Shown here in pieces: positions 1 to 6,291 of a stretch of DNA of 7,841 nucleotides. How positions within the stretch are numbered: position 1 is the stretch's first letter; each line of letters begins with the position of its first letter. This DNA is from GCA-2733415 sp964608925 (GTDB lineage Bacteria > Bacteroidota > Bacteroidia > Flavobacteriales > Flavobacteriaceae): NCBI GenBank assembly GCA_964608925.1, contig CAZSQD010000115.1, positions 1-7,841 of the forward strand. The letters run 5' to 3'. Under the pieces are notes generated by a model. The model did not search any database. It was not told the DNA's origin and worked only from the letters and a program-made list of their open reading frames with translations. The position numbers and the translations under genes are program-made.

Positions 1-2806
1 GATCATCTTTTAAATCGTCAATAAACAAGATACTTTCTCCTGTACTTTTCATTTCGGGTCCTAATTGTTTGTTTACATTCGGGAATTTATCAAAAGAAAA
101 AACTGGTTGCTTAATGGCATACCCTTTTAAATCTTGTTTAAAATCAAAGTCGGTTACTTTATTGTGACCTAACATTACTTTAGTTGCGTAATTTACATAC
201 GGTTGCTTGTATGCTTTTGCAATAAACGGTACCGTACGTGATGCCCTTGGATTGGCTTCAATAATATATACTTTATCGTCTTTTATTGCAAATTGGATAT
301 TAATTAACCCTTTGGTTTCTAAAGCTAATGCTATGGTTTTGGTATGATCTTTAATTTGTTGCATTACAAACTCTCCTAAATTAAAAGGCGGTAAGGTTGC
401 GTTTGAATCTCCAGAGTGCACTCCACAAGGCTCAATATGCTCCATAATACCAATTATTTGTACATTTTCACCATCACAAATAGCATCTGCTTCTGCTTCT
501 ATTGCACCATCTAAATAATGATCTAACAGTAATTTATTTCCTGGGATTTTACGTAACAAATCAAAAACATGTTCTTCTAATTCTTGCTTATTAATTACAA
601 TTTTCATTCCTTGACCTCCTAATACATACGATGGACGTACTAATATTGGAAAATCTAAGGTATCTGCAATTACTAATGCCTCGTCTACTGTTTCTGCTAT
701 AGCAAATTCAGGAAAAGGAATATTATTTTCAATTAACATTTGAGAAAAATGTCCTCTATCCTCTGCTAAATCTAATGCTTTAAAAGATGTTCCTAAAATT
801 TTAACTCCGTAGCGTTCTAATTTTTCTGCTAATTTTAAAGCCGTTTGACCTCCTAATTGTACAATTACACCTTCTGGTTTTTCATGCTGAATAATATCAT
901 AAATATGTTCCCAAAAAACAGGTTCAAAGTATAATTTATCTGCCGTATCAAAATCGGTAGAAACCGTTTCTGGATTACAGTTAATCATAATGGTTTCATA
1001 ACCACATTCGGCTGCAGCTAAAACACCGTGTACGCAACAGTAATCAAATTCAATACCTTGACCAATACGGTTAGGGCCAGACCCCAATACAATTACTTTT
1101 TTTCTATCAGAAACTACACTTTCATTATGTACATATTTTGTACCGTCCGCCAATTCTACCTGACTTTCAAATGTAGAATAATAATAAGGTGTTTTTGCTT
1201 CAAATTCTGCCGCACAAGTATCTACTAATTTAAAAACACGTTTAATATTTAGTTCTTCACGTTTGGCATATACTTTACTTTCCAAACAACCCAACATGTG
1301 TGCTATTTGTCGGTCACCGTATCCTTTTTGTTTGGCTTCTAACAATAAATCATGCTCAATAGTATCAATAGTAAAGGTTGCAACTTCTTTTTCAAGGTGA
1401 AACATCTCTTCATATTGCTTTAAAAACCACATATCAATTTTAGTAATTTCATGTATTCTACTCAACGGTATACCCGTTGCAATAGCGTCATAAATTACAA
1501 AAACGCGATCCCAACTTGCGTGGGTTAATTTCTCAATAATGGTGTTGTAATCGGTTTCCCCTTTACCATCAGCCCCTAAACCATTACGCTTAATTTCTAA
1601 TGATTGTGTGGCTTTATGCAATGCTTCTTGAAAAGTACGCCCAATACCCATTACTTCACCTACGGATTTCATTTGTAAACCTAAAGTACGATCAGAGCCT
1701 TCAAATTTATCAAAATTCCAACGAGGTATTTTTACAATTACATAATCTAAGGTTGGCTCAAATAAAGCTGATGTTGATTTTGTAATTTGATTTTGTAATT
1801 CATCTAAATGATAACCAATTGCTAATTTAGAGGCTATTTTTGCAATAGGATAACCCGTTGCCTTACTTGCTAATGCTGATGAACGTGATACACGTGGATT
1901 GATTTCAATAGCTATGATATCTTCATTCTCGTCTGGAGAAACTGCAAATTGCACATTACAACCACCTGCAAAATCACCAATATTACGCATCATGTGTATT
2001 GCCATGTCACGCATTTTTTGATATGTAGTATCAGATAAAGTCATTGCGGGTGCAACGGTGATTGAATCTCCTGTATGAATACCCATTGGGTCCATATTTT
2101 CTATAGAACAAATGATGACTACATTATCATTTGCATCACGTAATAACTCTAGTTCATACTCTTTCCAACCCAATAATGCTTTATCAATCATTACCTCATG
2201 GATAGGAGAAATTTCTAATCCGTTTGATAATAATTCATCAAAATCTTCTTCTTTATGTACAATTGCTGCTCCTGCTCCTCCTAATGTAAAAGAGGCACGG
2301 ATTACTAATGGAAAACCAAACTCTTGCGCAATTTCTTTTCCTTTTAAAAAAGAAGTTGCTGTTGCTTGTGGTGCCATTGGAATATTAATAGAAAGCATTA
2401 GTTCTCTAAACTGTTCTCTATCTTCAGTAACATTAATAGCATCAATATTAACACCTATAATTTCTACACCAAAATCTTTCCAAATACCTTTTTCATCTGC
2501 CTCTATACATAAGTTTAATGCTGTTTGACCTCCCATTGTAGGTAAAACGGCATCAATACTTGGATGGTCTTTTAGTATTTGAATAATTGATTTTGTGGTT
2601 AACGGTTTTAAGTACACATTATCTGCCATTGACGGATCCGTCATAATAGTGGCAGGATTAGAATTTATCAATGTAGTTTCTAAACCTTCTTCACGTAAAG
2701 AACGCAATGCTTGAGAACCTGAATAATCAAACTCACAAGCTTGACCGATAACAATTGGGCCTGAACCAATCAATAATACTGATTTTATATCTTTTCTTTT
2801 TGGCAT
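1..2806 (-). CDS. carB: Carbamoyl-phosphate synthase large subunit (3' end beyond the window)
   Basis: CarB makes carbamoyl phosphate from bicarbonate, ATP and ammonia supplied by the glutaminase subunit CarA, feeding pyrimidine and arginine synthesis in the cytosol. The frame is open for 935 codons from ATG at 2806 and runs off the left edge. It shows the typical internal duplication. The first half starts with IGSGPIVIGQACEFDYSG (about residues 13-30), has an ATP-grasp glycine loop (LGGAGAA, about 175) and the metal-binding EINPRVSRSSALASKA (about 305). An oligomerisation region follows, ending near YYYSTFE. The second half repeats the pattern: LGSGPNRIGQGIEFDYCC (about 565), RPSYVLGGQGM (about 727) and EANPRASRTVPF (about 857). 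After GPEMKSTGE (916-924) the sequence reads SILFIDDLKDD, unlike the E. coli continuation, so the protein probably ends within a few residues and lacks the allosteric MGS-like domain. carA is not in the window. The gene has its own -7 element and lies downstream of rpmH behind a terminator. Confidence 0.97.
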   Translation of the reverse strand, partial: MPKRKDIKSVLLIGSGPIVIGQACEFDYSGSQALRSLREEGLETTLINSNPATIMTDPSMADNVYLKPLTTKSIIQILKDHPSIDAVLPTMGGQTALNLCIEADEKGIWKDFGVEIIGVNIDAINVTEDREQFRELMLSINIPMAPQATATSFLKGKEIAQEFGFPLVIRASFTLGGAGAAIVHKEEDFDELLSNGLEISPIHEVMIDKALLGWKEYELELLRDANDNVVIICSIENMDPMGIHTGDSITVAPAMTLSDTTYQKMRDMAIHMMRNIGDFAGGCNVQFAVSPDENEDIIAIEINPRVSRSSALASKATGYPIAKIASKLAIGYHLDELQNQITKSTSALFEPTLDYVIVKIPRWNFDKFEGSDRTLGLQMKSVGEVMGIGRTFQEALHKATQSLEIKRNGLGADGKGETDYNTIIEKLTHASWDRVFVIYDAIATGIPLSRIHEITKIDMWFLKQYEEMFHLEKEVATFTIDTIEHDLLLEAKQKGYGDRQIAHMLGCLESKVYAKREELNIKRVFKLVDTCAAEFEAKTPYYYSTFESQVELADGTKYVHNESVVSDRKKVIVLGSGPNRIGQGIEFDYCCVHGVLAAAECGYETIMINCNPETVSTDFDTADKLYFEPVFWEHIYDIIQHEKPEGVIVQLGGQTALKLAEKLERYGVKILGTSFKALDLAEDRGHFSQMLIENNIPFPEFAIAETVDEALVIADTLDFPILVRPSYVLGGQGMKIVINKQELEEHVFDLLRKIPGNKLLLDHYLDGAIEAEADAICDGENVQIIGIMEHIEPCGVHSGDSNATLPPFNLGEFVMQQIKDHTKTIALALETKGLINIQFAIKDDKVYIIEANPRASRTVPFIAKAYKQPYVNYATKVMLGHNKVTDFDFKQDLKGYAIKQPVFSFDKFPNVNKQLGPEMKSTGESILFIDDLKDD

Positions 2807-2832
2807 TTGTAGTGTGTTGTGTTATAGTAGTG

Positions 2833-2840
2833 CAAAAATA
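2833..2840 (-). promoter_or_regulatory. Probable carB promoter, -7 element
   Basis: On the minus strand these bases read TATTTTTG, an exact match to the Bacteroidota -7 consensus TAnnTTTG. Transcription would start near 2826, giving a leader of about 20 bases before the carB ATG at 2806. I found no good TTG at the usual -33 spacing (TTT at that place), so the call rests on the -7 match and its position. Confidence 0.5.
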
Positions 2841-2856
2841 GTTGTTTATTGGGTAT

Positions 2857-2888
2857 AAAAAAAGGCGTTACCCAATGGGAACACCTTT
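2857..2888 (-). terminator. Rho-independent terminator after rpmH
   Basis: Read on the minus strand, AAAGGTGTTCCC pairs with GGGTAACGCCTTT across an ATT loop. There is one T.G wobble and one bulged T, and the stem runs into seven T. It begins 24 bases after the rpmH stop and lies before the carB promoter, so it should separate rpmH from carB transcription. The T-run is on the minus side only. Confidence 0.75.
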
Positions 2889-2911
2889 AATTTATCAACA
2901 ATTGTTAATCA

Positions 2912-3070
2912 TTATTTTTTATGTCTTGTTTCACAAGAAACAGATAATTTTTTTCTTCCTTTTGCTCTTCTACGAGCTAAAACTTTTCTTCCATTTACAG
3001 AAGCCATTCTATCTCTAAATCCGTGTTTATTTCTTCTTTTTCTTTTTGATGGTTGAAACGTTCTTTTCAT
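2912..3070 (-). CDS. rpmH: 50S ribosomal protein L34
   Basis: This encodes L34, a small very basic protein that binds 23S rRNA in the large ribosomal subunit. The 52-residue product starts MKRTFQPSKRKRRNKHGFR and contains the family signature NGRKVLARRRAKGRKKLSVS. The E. coli protein is about 46 residues. Here the extra length is a C-terminal tail, CETRHKK, of the kind I recall from flavobacterial L34. The cysteine at residue 46 is slightly unusual; I recall a serine in relatives. The start is the only ATG in frame before the conserved KRTFQPS. The gene is followed by a terminator and then carB. Upstream there is a full promoter match (3150-3179). The neighbourhood is not the dnaA-rpmH-rnpA-yidC cluster of many other bacteria. 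Confidence 0.98.
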   Translation of the reverse strand: MKRTFQPSKRKRRNKHGFRDRMASVNGRKVLARRRAKGRKKLSVSCETRHKK

Positions 3071-3149
3071 TACTTATATTATTTAGAAACTTATGTTATT
3101 TTTTAAACTCTATTTTTTAATAGCATCGCAACTATTTAAAATGTGCGTG

Positions 3150-3179
3150 CAAATATACAAAGAGTTTTTAGTTTGGCAA
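3150..3179 (-). promoter_or_regulatory. Promoter of rpmH (TTG-N19-TATATTTG)
   Basis: On the minus strand, TTG (3177-3179) is followed 19 bases later by TATATTTG (3150-3157). Both elements and the spacing match the Bacteroidota promoter pattern TTG-N17-19-TAnnTTTG. The predicted start near 3143 gives rpmH a leader of roughly 70 bases. I see no convincing conserved structure in that leader. This is the best complete promoter in the window. Confidence 0.65.
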
Positions 3180-3282
3180 ATCTATTTTAAATATTTTTCA
3201 AAGTTTTTAGTTCTACACCAAAAACTATCAAATAGTAAAATAATCTCAATGCAAATTAAAGGTTATTATCATAAAAAAGATG

Positions 3283-3290
3283 TAGTTTTG
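3283..3290 (+). promoter_or_regulatory. Probable promoter (-7) for the membrane TPR-like gene
   Basis: TAGTTTTG matches TAnnTTTG exactly. A TTA at 3263-3265, 17 bases upstream, is an imperfect -33 element. Transcription would start near 3297, about 18 bases before ATG 3315. This supports choosing ATG 3315 over the upstream in-frame ATG at 3093, because the promoter lies inside that longer frame. Confidence 0.5.
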
Positions 3291-3314
3291 TGCAAAAATT
3301 TCACACTTTATAAT

Positions 3315-3872
3315 ATGTTTAATAAAAATATAAAATTAATAGCTGCATTTGCGTTGTTTGCGCTTGCTGTTTGGCAATTTACAGATAGTCAAATTGGTAA
3401 CGGAATTATGTTACTTTTACTAACCGCTATACCTGTATTACTATACTTTAAAAATGAGATTATTTTAGCGGTAATGTTTAAGCTAAAAAAACAAGACATG
3501 GACGGTGCTAACAGACTTTTAGCAAAAATTAAAAACCCCGAAACTGCTTTAACCAAAAAACAATTAGGGTATTGGAACTTTTTAAAAGGGCAATTTGAGT
3601 ACCAAACCACACCATTAAAAGCGGAAAAATATTTACGTAAAGCGGTTGATTTAGGTTTAAACTTTGATCATGATATGGCTGCTGCAAAATTATTTTTAGC
3701 AGGTATTGTAGCTAGTAAAAATAGAAAGGTAGAAGCTAACAAATTACTAAAAGAGGCAGAGCAATTGGACAAACATGGCATGTTAGGAGATCAAATAAAA
3801 ATGATGAAACAACAAATGAAACGCGCCAATGTACCTAACCATAACCGCTCACGTAACCAACGTAGACGATAA
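3315..3872 (+). CDS. Membrane-anchored protein with TPR-like repeats
   Basis: The function is not known. The 185-residue product has two hydrophobic segments near the N terminus (about residues 5-22 and 28-46) joined by a short loop, so it is probably an inner-membrane hairpin. A soluble part follows, with helix pairs that resemble TPR units: about 58-73 (KKQDMDGANRLLAKI), 84-115 (ending AEKYLRKAVDLGL) and 121-153 (ending ANKLLKEAEQLDKHG). A strongly basic tail follows (IKMMKQQMKR, then RSRNQRRR). The frame is open from 3093, but those extra 74 codons cover the rpmH upstream region and this gene's own promoter, so I place the start at ATG 3315. It is divergent from rpmH and ends just before a strong terminator, so it is probably monocistronic. 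I recall similar small proteins in flavobacterial genomes, annotated only as hypothetical or TPR proteins. A scaffold or assembly role would be inference only. Confidence 0.85.
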   Translation: MFNKNIKLIAAFALFALAVWQFTDSQIGNGIMLLLLTAIPVLLYFKNEIILAVMFKLKKQDMDGANRLLAKIKNPETALTKKQLGYWNFLKGQFEYQTTPLKAEKYLRKAVDLGLNFDHDMAAAKLFLAGIVASKNRKVEANKLLKEAEQLDKHGMLGDQIKMMKQQMKRANVPNHNRSRNQRRR

Positions 3873-3894
3873 TAAAGATAGCCCGAAATTATTA

Positions 3895-3923
3895 AAAAAA
3901 GTCTGTAAATTACAGGCTTTTTT
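3895..3923 (+). terminator. Rho-independent terminator
   Basis: AAAAAAGTCTGTA pairs with TACAGGCTTTTTT around an AAT loop. The 13-pair stem has one T.G wobble, and its 3' arm ends in six T. It begins 22 bases after the stop of the membrane TPR-like gene. The A/T-rich flanks could also let it act weakly on the other strand, but no minus-strand gene ends here. Confidence 0.85.
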
Positions 3924-3963
3924 ACGTTTAAACCTTATTTGTTGGTAGTTGACCGATTATATA

Positions 3964-3993
3964 TTGTTGTTAAAAAAACACTTCCTATCTTTA
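3964..3993 (+). promoter_or_regulatory. Probable promoter for the thioredoxin-like gene
   Basis: TTG (3964-3966) is followed after 19 bases by TATCTTTA (3986-3993), which matches TAnnTTTG at all but the last base. Transcription would start near 4000 and leave about 35 bases before the TTG start at 4035. The preceding terminator at 3895-3923 makes a separate promoter necessary here. Confidence 0.45.
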
Positions 3994-4034
3994 TAATACC
4001 AAAACAACTTACTACTTTTTAAAAATAAATAATT

Positions 4035-4732
4035 TTGAAAAAAATAGTATACATAGCGTTTTTTTTTTTTGGATAATTTTCCAAAGTTTTGCTCAAACTA
4101 CTGAGCAACCAGAAAAATTATTTTCTGTAGCAATGCGTACACACTTTAAAAACTACGCAAAAAAAGCAGATTTTGCATATAAAATTAAAGACTACACCGC
4201 AGCTAAGTTCTTATTTACTAAATTCATAGATAGTAATTTAACGAATACTAAATTTAAAAATTTTAAAGCTAAAAAAATAAATGGCAGTATTATTCATATT
4301 GACACTTATTTTAAAAAACCTATTGTTTTAGTTACTTATGCATCATGGTGTGTTAGAAGAGAAAATGAAGTTACTGCTCTCAATGACTTAGCAAAAGAAT
4401 TACATGATCAAATTGATTTTGTTATTTTATTTTGGGATAATCAAAATACCGCAAGAAAATCGGCTAAAGAATTTAATAAGTATATCAATATACTATATAT
4501 AAATGAGCGTGAAAATATTTTTTCAAAAGAAGTTACTACACTAAAGCAAACATTAGGTTTTCCGCTAACGCTATATATTGATAACGAAAATAAAATTGTA
4601 GCTATCAATAAGGAAACACCAAAACATCACATAACACATACTACTGAAACATCAATTGTTGGATTTAAAACGGGCTTAAGTGCCTTATTAGTTAACGCTA
4701 ATACTACAAAAACTGCAATTGCAAAAAACTAG
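4035..4732 (+). CDS. Exported thioredoxin-like (TlpA/redoxin-type) protein, frame broken at a T12 run, CxxR site
   Basis: This is probably a periplasmic thioredoxin-fold protein. From TTG 4035 the frame reads (M)KKIVYIAFFFF and then hits TAA at 4074. The frame that continues WIIFQSFAQTTEQPEKL and runs to the TAG at 4730 is offset by one base at the 12 T of 4059-4070. Joined (13 T would do it), they give a normal signal peptide, with KK, a hydrophobic core and cleavage after SFA, and a mature protein of about 232 residues in total. The first ATG in the body frame (4133) would lack any signal. In the body, PIVLVTYASWCVRRENE matches the thioredoxin active-site strand, but the second cysteine of CxxC is arginine. 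The cis-proline loop is kept (GFPLTLYIDNENKIV). A helical N-terminal stretch (DFAYKIKDYTAAKFLFTKFI) precedes the fold. The C terminus has a histidine-rich bit, PKHHITHTTE. Whether the break is a sequencing error, a mutation or slippage cannot be decided here. Confidence 0.7.
4059..4070 (+). repeat. Homopolymer T12 tract in signal-peptide codons
   Basis: Twelve consecutive T encode the phenylalanine core of the signal peptide of the thioredoxin-like protein. With 12 T the two halves of the gene are out of frame; 10 or 13 would place them in one frame. It is the longest homopolymer I see in the window. Such runs are prone to replication slippage, transcriptional slippage and sequencing miscalls. 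Confidence 0.9.
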
Positions 4733-4841
4733 CTAACTTTTATAAAAAAATAATTATGTTTATTAGATTGACGACTTTTTTATCCAACTACATCAAAGAA
4801 ATTTATCAAATATACTTGAGTTAATCGTGGAGTGATACCCA

Positions 4842-4860
4842 TCCCGATAAATTATTGGGA
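4842..4860. repeat. Imperfect palindrome
   Basis: TCCCGATAA and TTATTGGGA are inverted copies around one central A, with one G.T wobble. It can fold as a hairpin of about 7 pairs with a five-base loop. No T-run follows on either strand, so a terminator role is doubtful. It could be a short intergenic repeat unit or a binding site. Confidence 0.45.
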
Positions 4861-4913
4861 GGTTAAATTTTCTGATGTTCTACATTTAAAGTTTATAAAA
4901 ATGAAGCTTACTG

Positions 4914-4934
4914 CCTCGTATTATTGGAGCGAGG
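4914..4934. repeat. Small inverted repeat CCTCG...CGAGG
   Basis: CCTCG (4914-4918) and CGAGG (4930-4934) flank an 11-base loop, with one further T.G pair inside. The loop contains ATTATTGG, which also occurs in the palindrome 69 bases upstream. The stem is short and not followed by T, so the function is unclear. Confidence 0.3.
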
Positions 4935-4968
4935 AGGTTTATTTCCTTTTACCACTGATCTATTTCTC

Positions 4969-5328
4969 CTATTTTCCGAATATCATTTTTATAGCTATAA
5001 ACAACATGAGTACTCCAAAAATACGCTTTAATAGTTGCTCATTTATTGCGGTTGCTATTTTAGCACCAAATAACCCACCTATAATAAATGTTGCCGATAT
5101 TACCAAAGCCATTTTCCAATCTACATGTCCTTCTTTACTATACTGTAATACTGCTAAAAGTGTTACTGGCGGAACCATAGCTGCTAAACTTGTACCTTGT
5201 GCTTGATGTTGTGTAAAACCTATTAGTAAAAGTAACGGAACCATTATAACTCCTCCTCCAATACCTAAAATTCCACTTAAAAAACCAGCTAATAAACCAA
5301 TACCGATTAAAAATATAATTGTACTCAT
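4969..5328 (-). CDS. TauE/SafE family membrane protein, half-length
   Basis: Members of this family are inner-membrane permeases linked to export of sulfite or other small sulfur-containing or organic anions. The 119-residue product starts MSTIIFLIGIGLLAGFLSG and contains the family motif GFLSGILGIGGGVIMVPLLL (about residues 15-34). About four hydrophobic segments follow one another: roughly 3-36 (one or two helices), 46-62, 71-92 and 98-117. Classical members have about 250 residues with this unit duplicated; here only one copy is present, so a functional unit would need dimerisation. The frame is open further upstream to 5373, but that overlaps the end of the transglycosylase gene. ATG 5328 lies 4 bases after that gene's stop, fits the hydrophobic N terminus and suggests translational coupling. 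It is the last gene of a three-gene minus-strand unit. The substrate cannot be read from the sequence. Confidence 0.88.
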   Translation of the reverse strand: MSTIIFLIGIGLLAGFLSGILGIGGGVIMVPLLLLIGFTQHQAQGTSLAAMVPPVTLLAVLQYSKEGHVDWKMALVISATFIIGGLFGAKIATAINEQLLKRIFGVLMLFIAIKMIFGK

Positions 5329-5332
5329 TTTT

Positions 5333-6280
5333 TTATTTATTGTAGTATTCTTTTTGTGGGATTTCAATTTCATATAAACGTCCTGATTTATTATTTAAAT
5401 GACCTTCTCTTAACCAAGGATTGTGCAATTTTAATATTTTATAATTAATTCCATATTTTTGTGCAAAATCTGCCATATTTAATATCGGTTTTGTAATTGA
5501 TATTGTACGTGTTGGAATGGGTGCATACAAATCATTGTCGGAAAAATTATACCCAAATTGATGTGGTTGCATCATAATATATTTTACTGCAACAATACGG
5601 GGTACATATCGTGAAGTTTCACTACCTAACAATAAATCATAATATGTAGTTACTTTTTGTTTGGCTAGCCTTTTTGACATTCCCGTCATTCCTGCATTGT
5701 ATGCTGCCGCAGCAAGTGTCCAACTACCTAATTTAGCTTTTGCTTTTTTTAAGTATTTACATGCCACACGAGTTGCTTTTTCTAAATGATAACGCTCATC
5801 TACATTCCCATTAATTTCTAAGCCGTACTCTCTACCTGTAGTTTTCATAATTTGCCAAAAACCTCTTGCTCCTGCTGGTGAAACTGCATTGGTTAATCCG
5901 CTTTCAATAACTGCTAAATACTTAAAATCATCTGGAACACCTTCTTCTACTAATATTTTTTCAATTATTGGGAAATATTTATGCGCGCGCTTAAACATTA
6001 AAAAACCGTTAGACTGCCAATAGGTATTTACCAAAAATTCTCTATCAATACGTTCTTTAACATCTGGATCACTTACGGGTACCAATTCATCCGCTAACCT
6101 TAAATTAATGGGTAATGTTAGTGCATACACTTTATATTTTTCAACATAAGTAGTGTCTACCAATTTTTCTGCAGGTTTATTTGAAGTTGAACTTGTATTT
6201 TTTTTTGATGCTGAATTGATAAAAATCCCAGCAATAAAAATAAGTCCAATTCCAAAAATTACATTTTTAACTATTTTCAT
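5333..6280 (-). CDS. Membrane-anchored lytic murein transglycosylase (SLT domain, MltD-like)
   Basis: It should cleave the MurNAc-GlcNAc bond of peptidoglycan, leaving 1,6-anhydro-MurNAc ends, on the periplasmic side. The 315-residue protein starts with a short positive stretch and a hydrophobic segment (about 7-21), an uncleaved anchor or signal, then a low-complexity Ser/Thr/Asn/Lys linker (22-40). The SLT catalytic domain spans about 100-235. Glu126 in YLAVIESGL is the predicted catalytic acid. SPAGARGFWQIM (134-145), AAAYNAG (191-197) and RYVPRI (224-229) are the other family motifs, all intact. The C-terminal part (about 260-311, with FAQKYGINYKILKLHNP) resembles a LysM-type peptidoglycan-binding module, but it is divergent and only one copy. 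The start ATG lies 11 bases after the hydrolase gene, and the TauE/SafE gene follows after 4 bases, so the three are probably one transcript. It is closest in layout to MltD-like proteins, with a single LysM-like end. Confidence 0.93.
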   Translation of the reverse strand: MKIVKNVIFGIGLIFIAGIFINSASKKNTSSTSNKPAEKLVDTTYVEKYKVYALTLPINLRLADELVPVSDPDVKERIDREFLVNTYWQSNGFLMFKRAHKYFPIIEKILVEEGVPDDFKYLAVIESGLTNAVSPAGARGFWQIMKTTGREYGLEINGNVDERYHLEKATRVACKYLKKAKAKLGSWTLAAAAYNAGMTGMSKRLAKQKVTTYYDLLLGSETSRYVPRIVAVKYIMMQPHQFGYNFSDNDLYAPIPTRTISITKPILNMADFAQKYGINYKILKLHNPWLREGHLNNKSGRLYEIEIPQKEYYNK

Positions 6281-6291
6281 TTATATTTGTT

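Larger units (their letters stand above)
4733..4968. other. Non-coding convergent intergenic region
   Basis: This gap of 236 bases separates the convergent ends of the thioredoxin-like gene and the TauE/SafE gene. I find no credible coding sequence on either strand and no tRNA. It contains two weak hairpins (4842-4860 and 4914-4934), each followed by a similar AGGTT-plus-A/T stretch. It has no clear T-run terminator for either gene, which is unusual for a convergent pair. Confidence 0.6.

Noticed and set aside
1028..1785. Two plus-strand open frames of 66 and 61 codons
   Set aside because: Both are antisense to carB, with low-complexity hydrophobic and aromatic composition typical of shadow frames.
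2112..2528. 138-codon open frame on the plus strand
   Set aside because: It lies fully antisense to well-conserved carB codons, and its Ser/Ile/Asn-rich product resembles no family I know.
3097..3120. TATTTTTTAA repeated twice in the rpmH leader
   Set aside because: This is a low-complexity A/T stretch. A recurrence of this kind is expected by chance in such AT-rich DNA.
3093..3314. N-terminal extension of the membrane TPR-like gene
   Set aside because: The extra 74 codons cover the rpmH upstream region, the rpmH promoter and this gene's own -7 element. The protein from ATG 3315 already has a natural membrane start.
3389..3610. 73-codon minus-strand open frame
   Set aside because: It is antisense to the membrane TPR-like gene, with no start context or family resemblance.
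4133..4732. ATG 4133 as the start of the thioredoxin-like protein
   Set aside because: The same frame is open upstream and encodes the end of a signal peptide (WIIFQSFAQ). Starting at 4133 would leave the protein without it.
4832..5206. 124-codon plus-strand open frame
   Set aside because: Most of it is antisense to the TauE/SafE gene, whose motif is clear on the other strand.
5329..5373. Upstream extension of the TauE/SafE frame by 15 codons
   Set aside because: It overlaps the end of the transglycosylase gene and adds a basic, Asn/Lys-rich stretch. ATG 5328 fits the hydrophobic start and the gene spacing.
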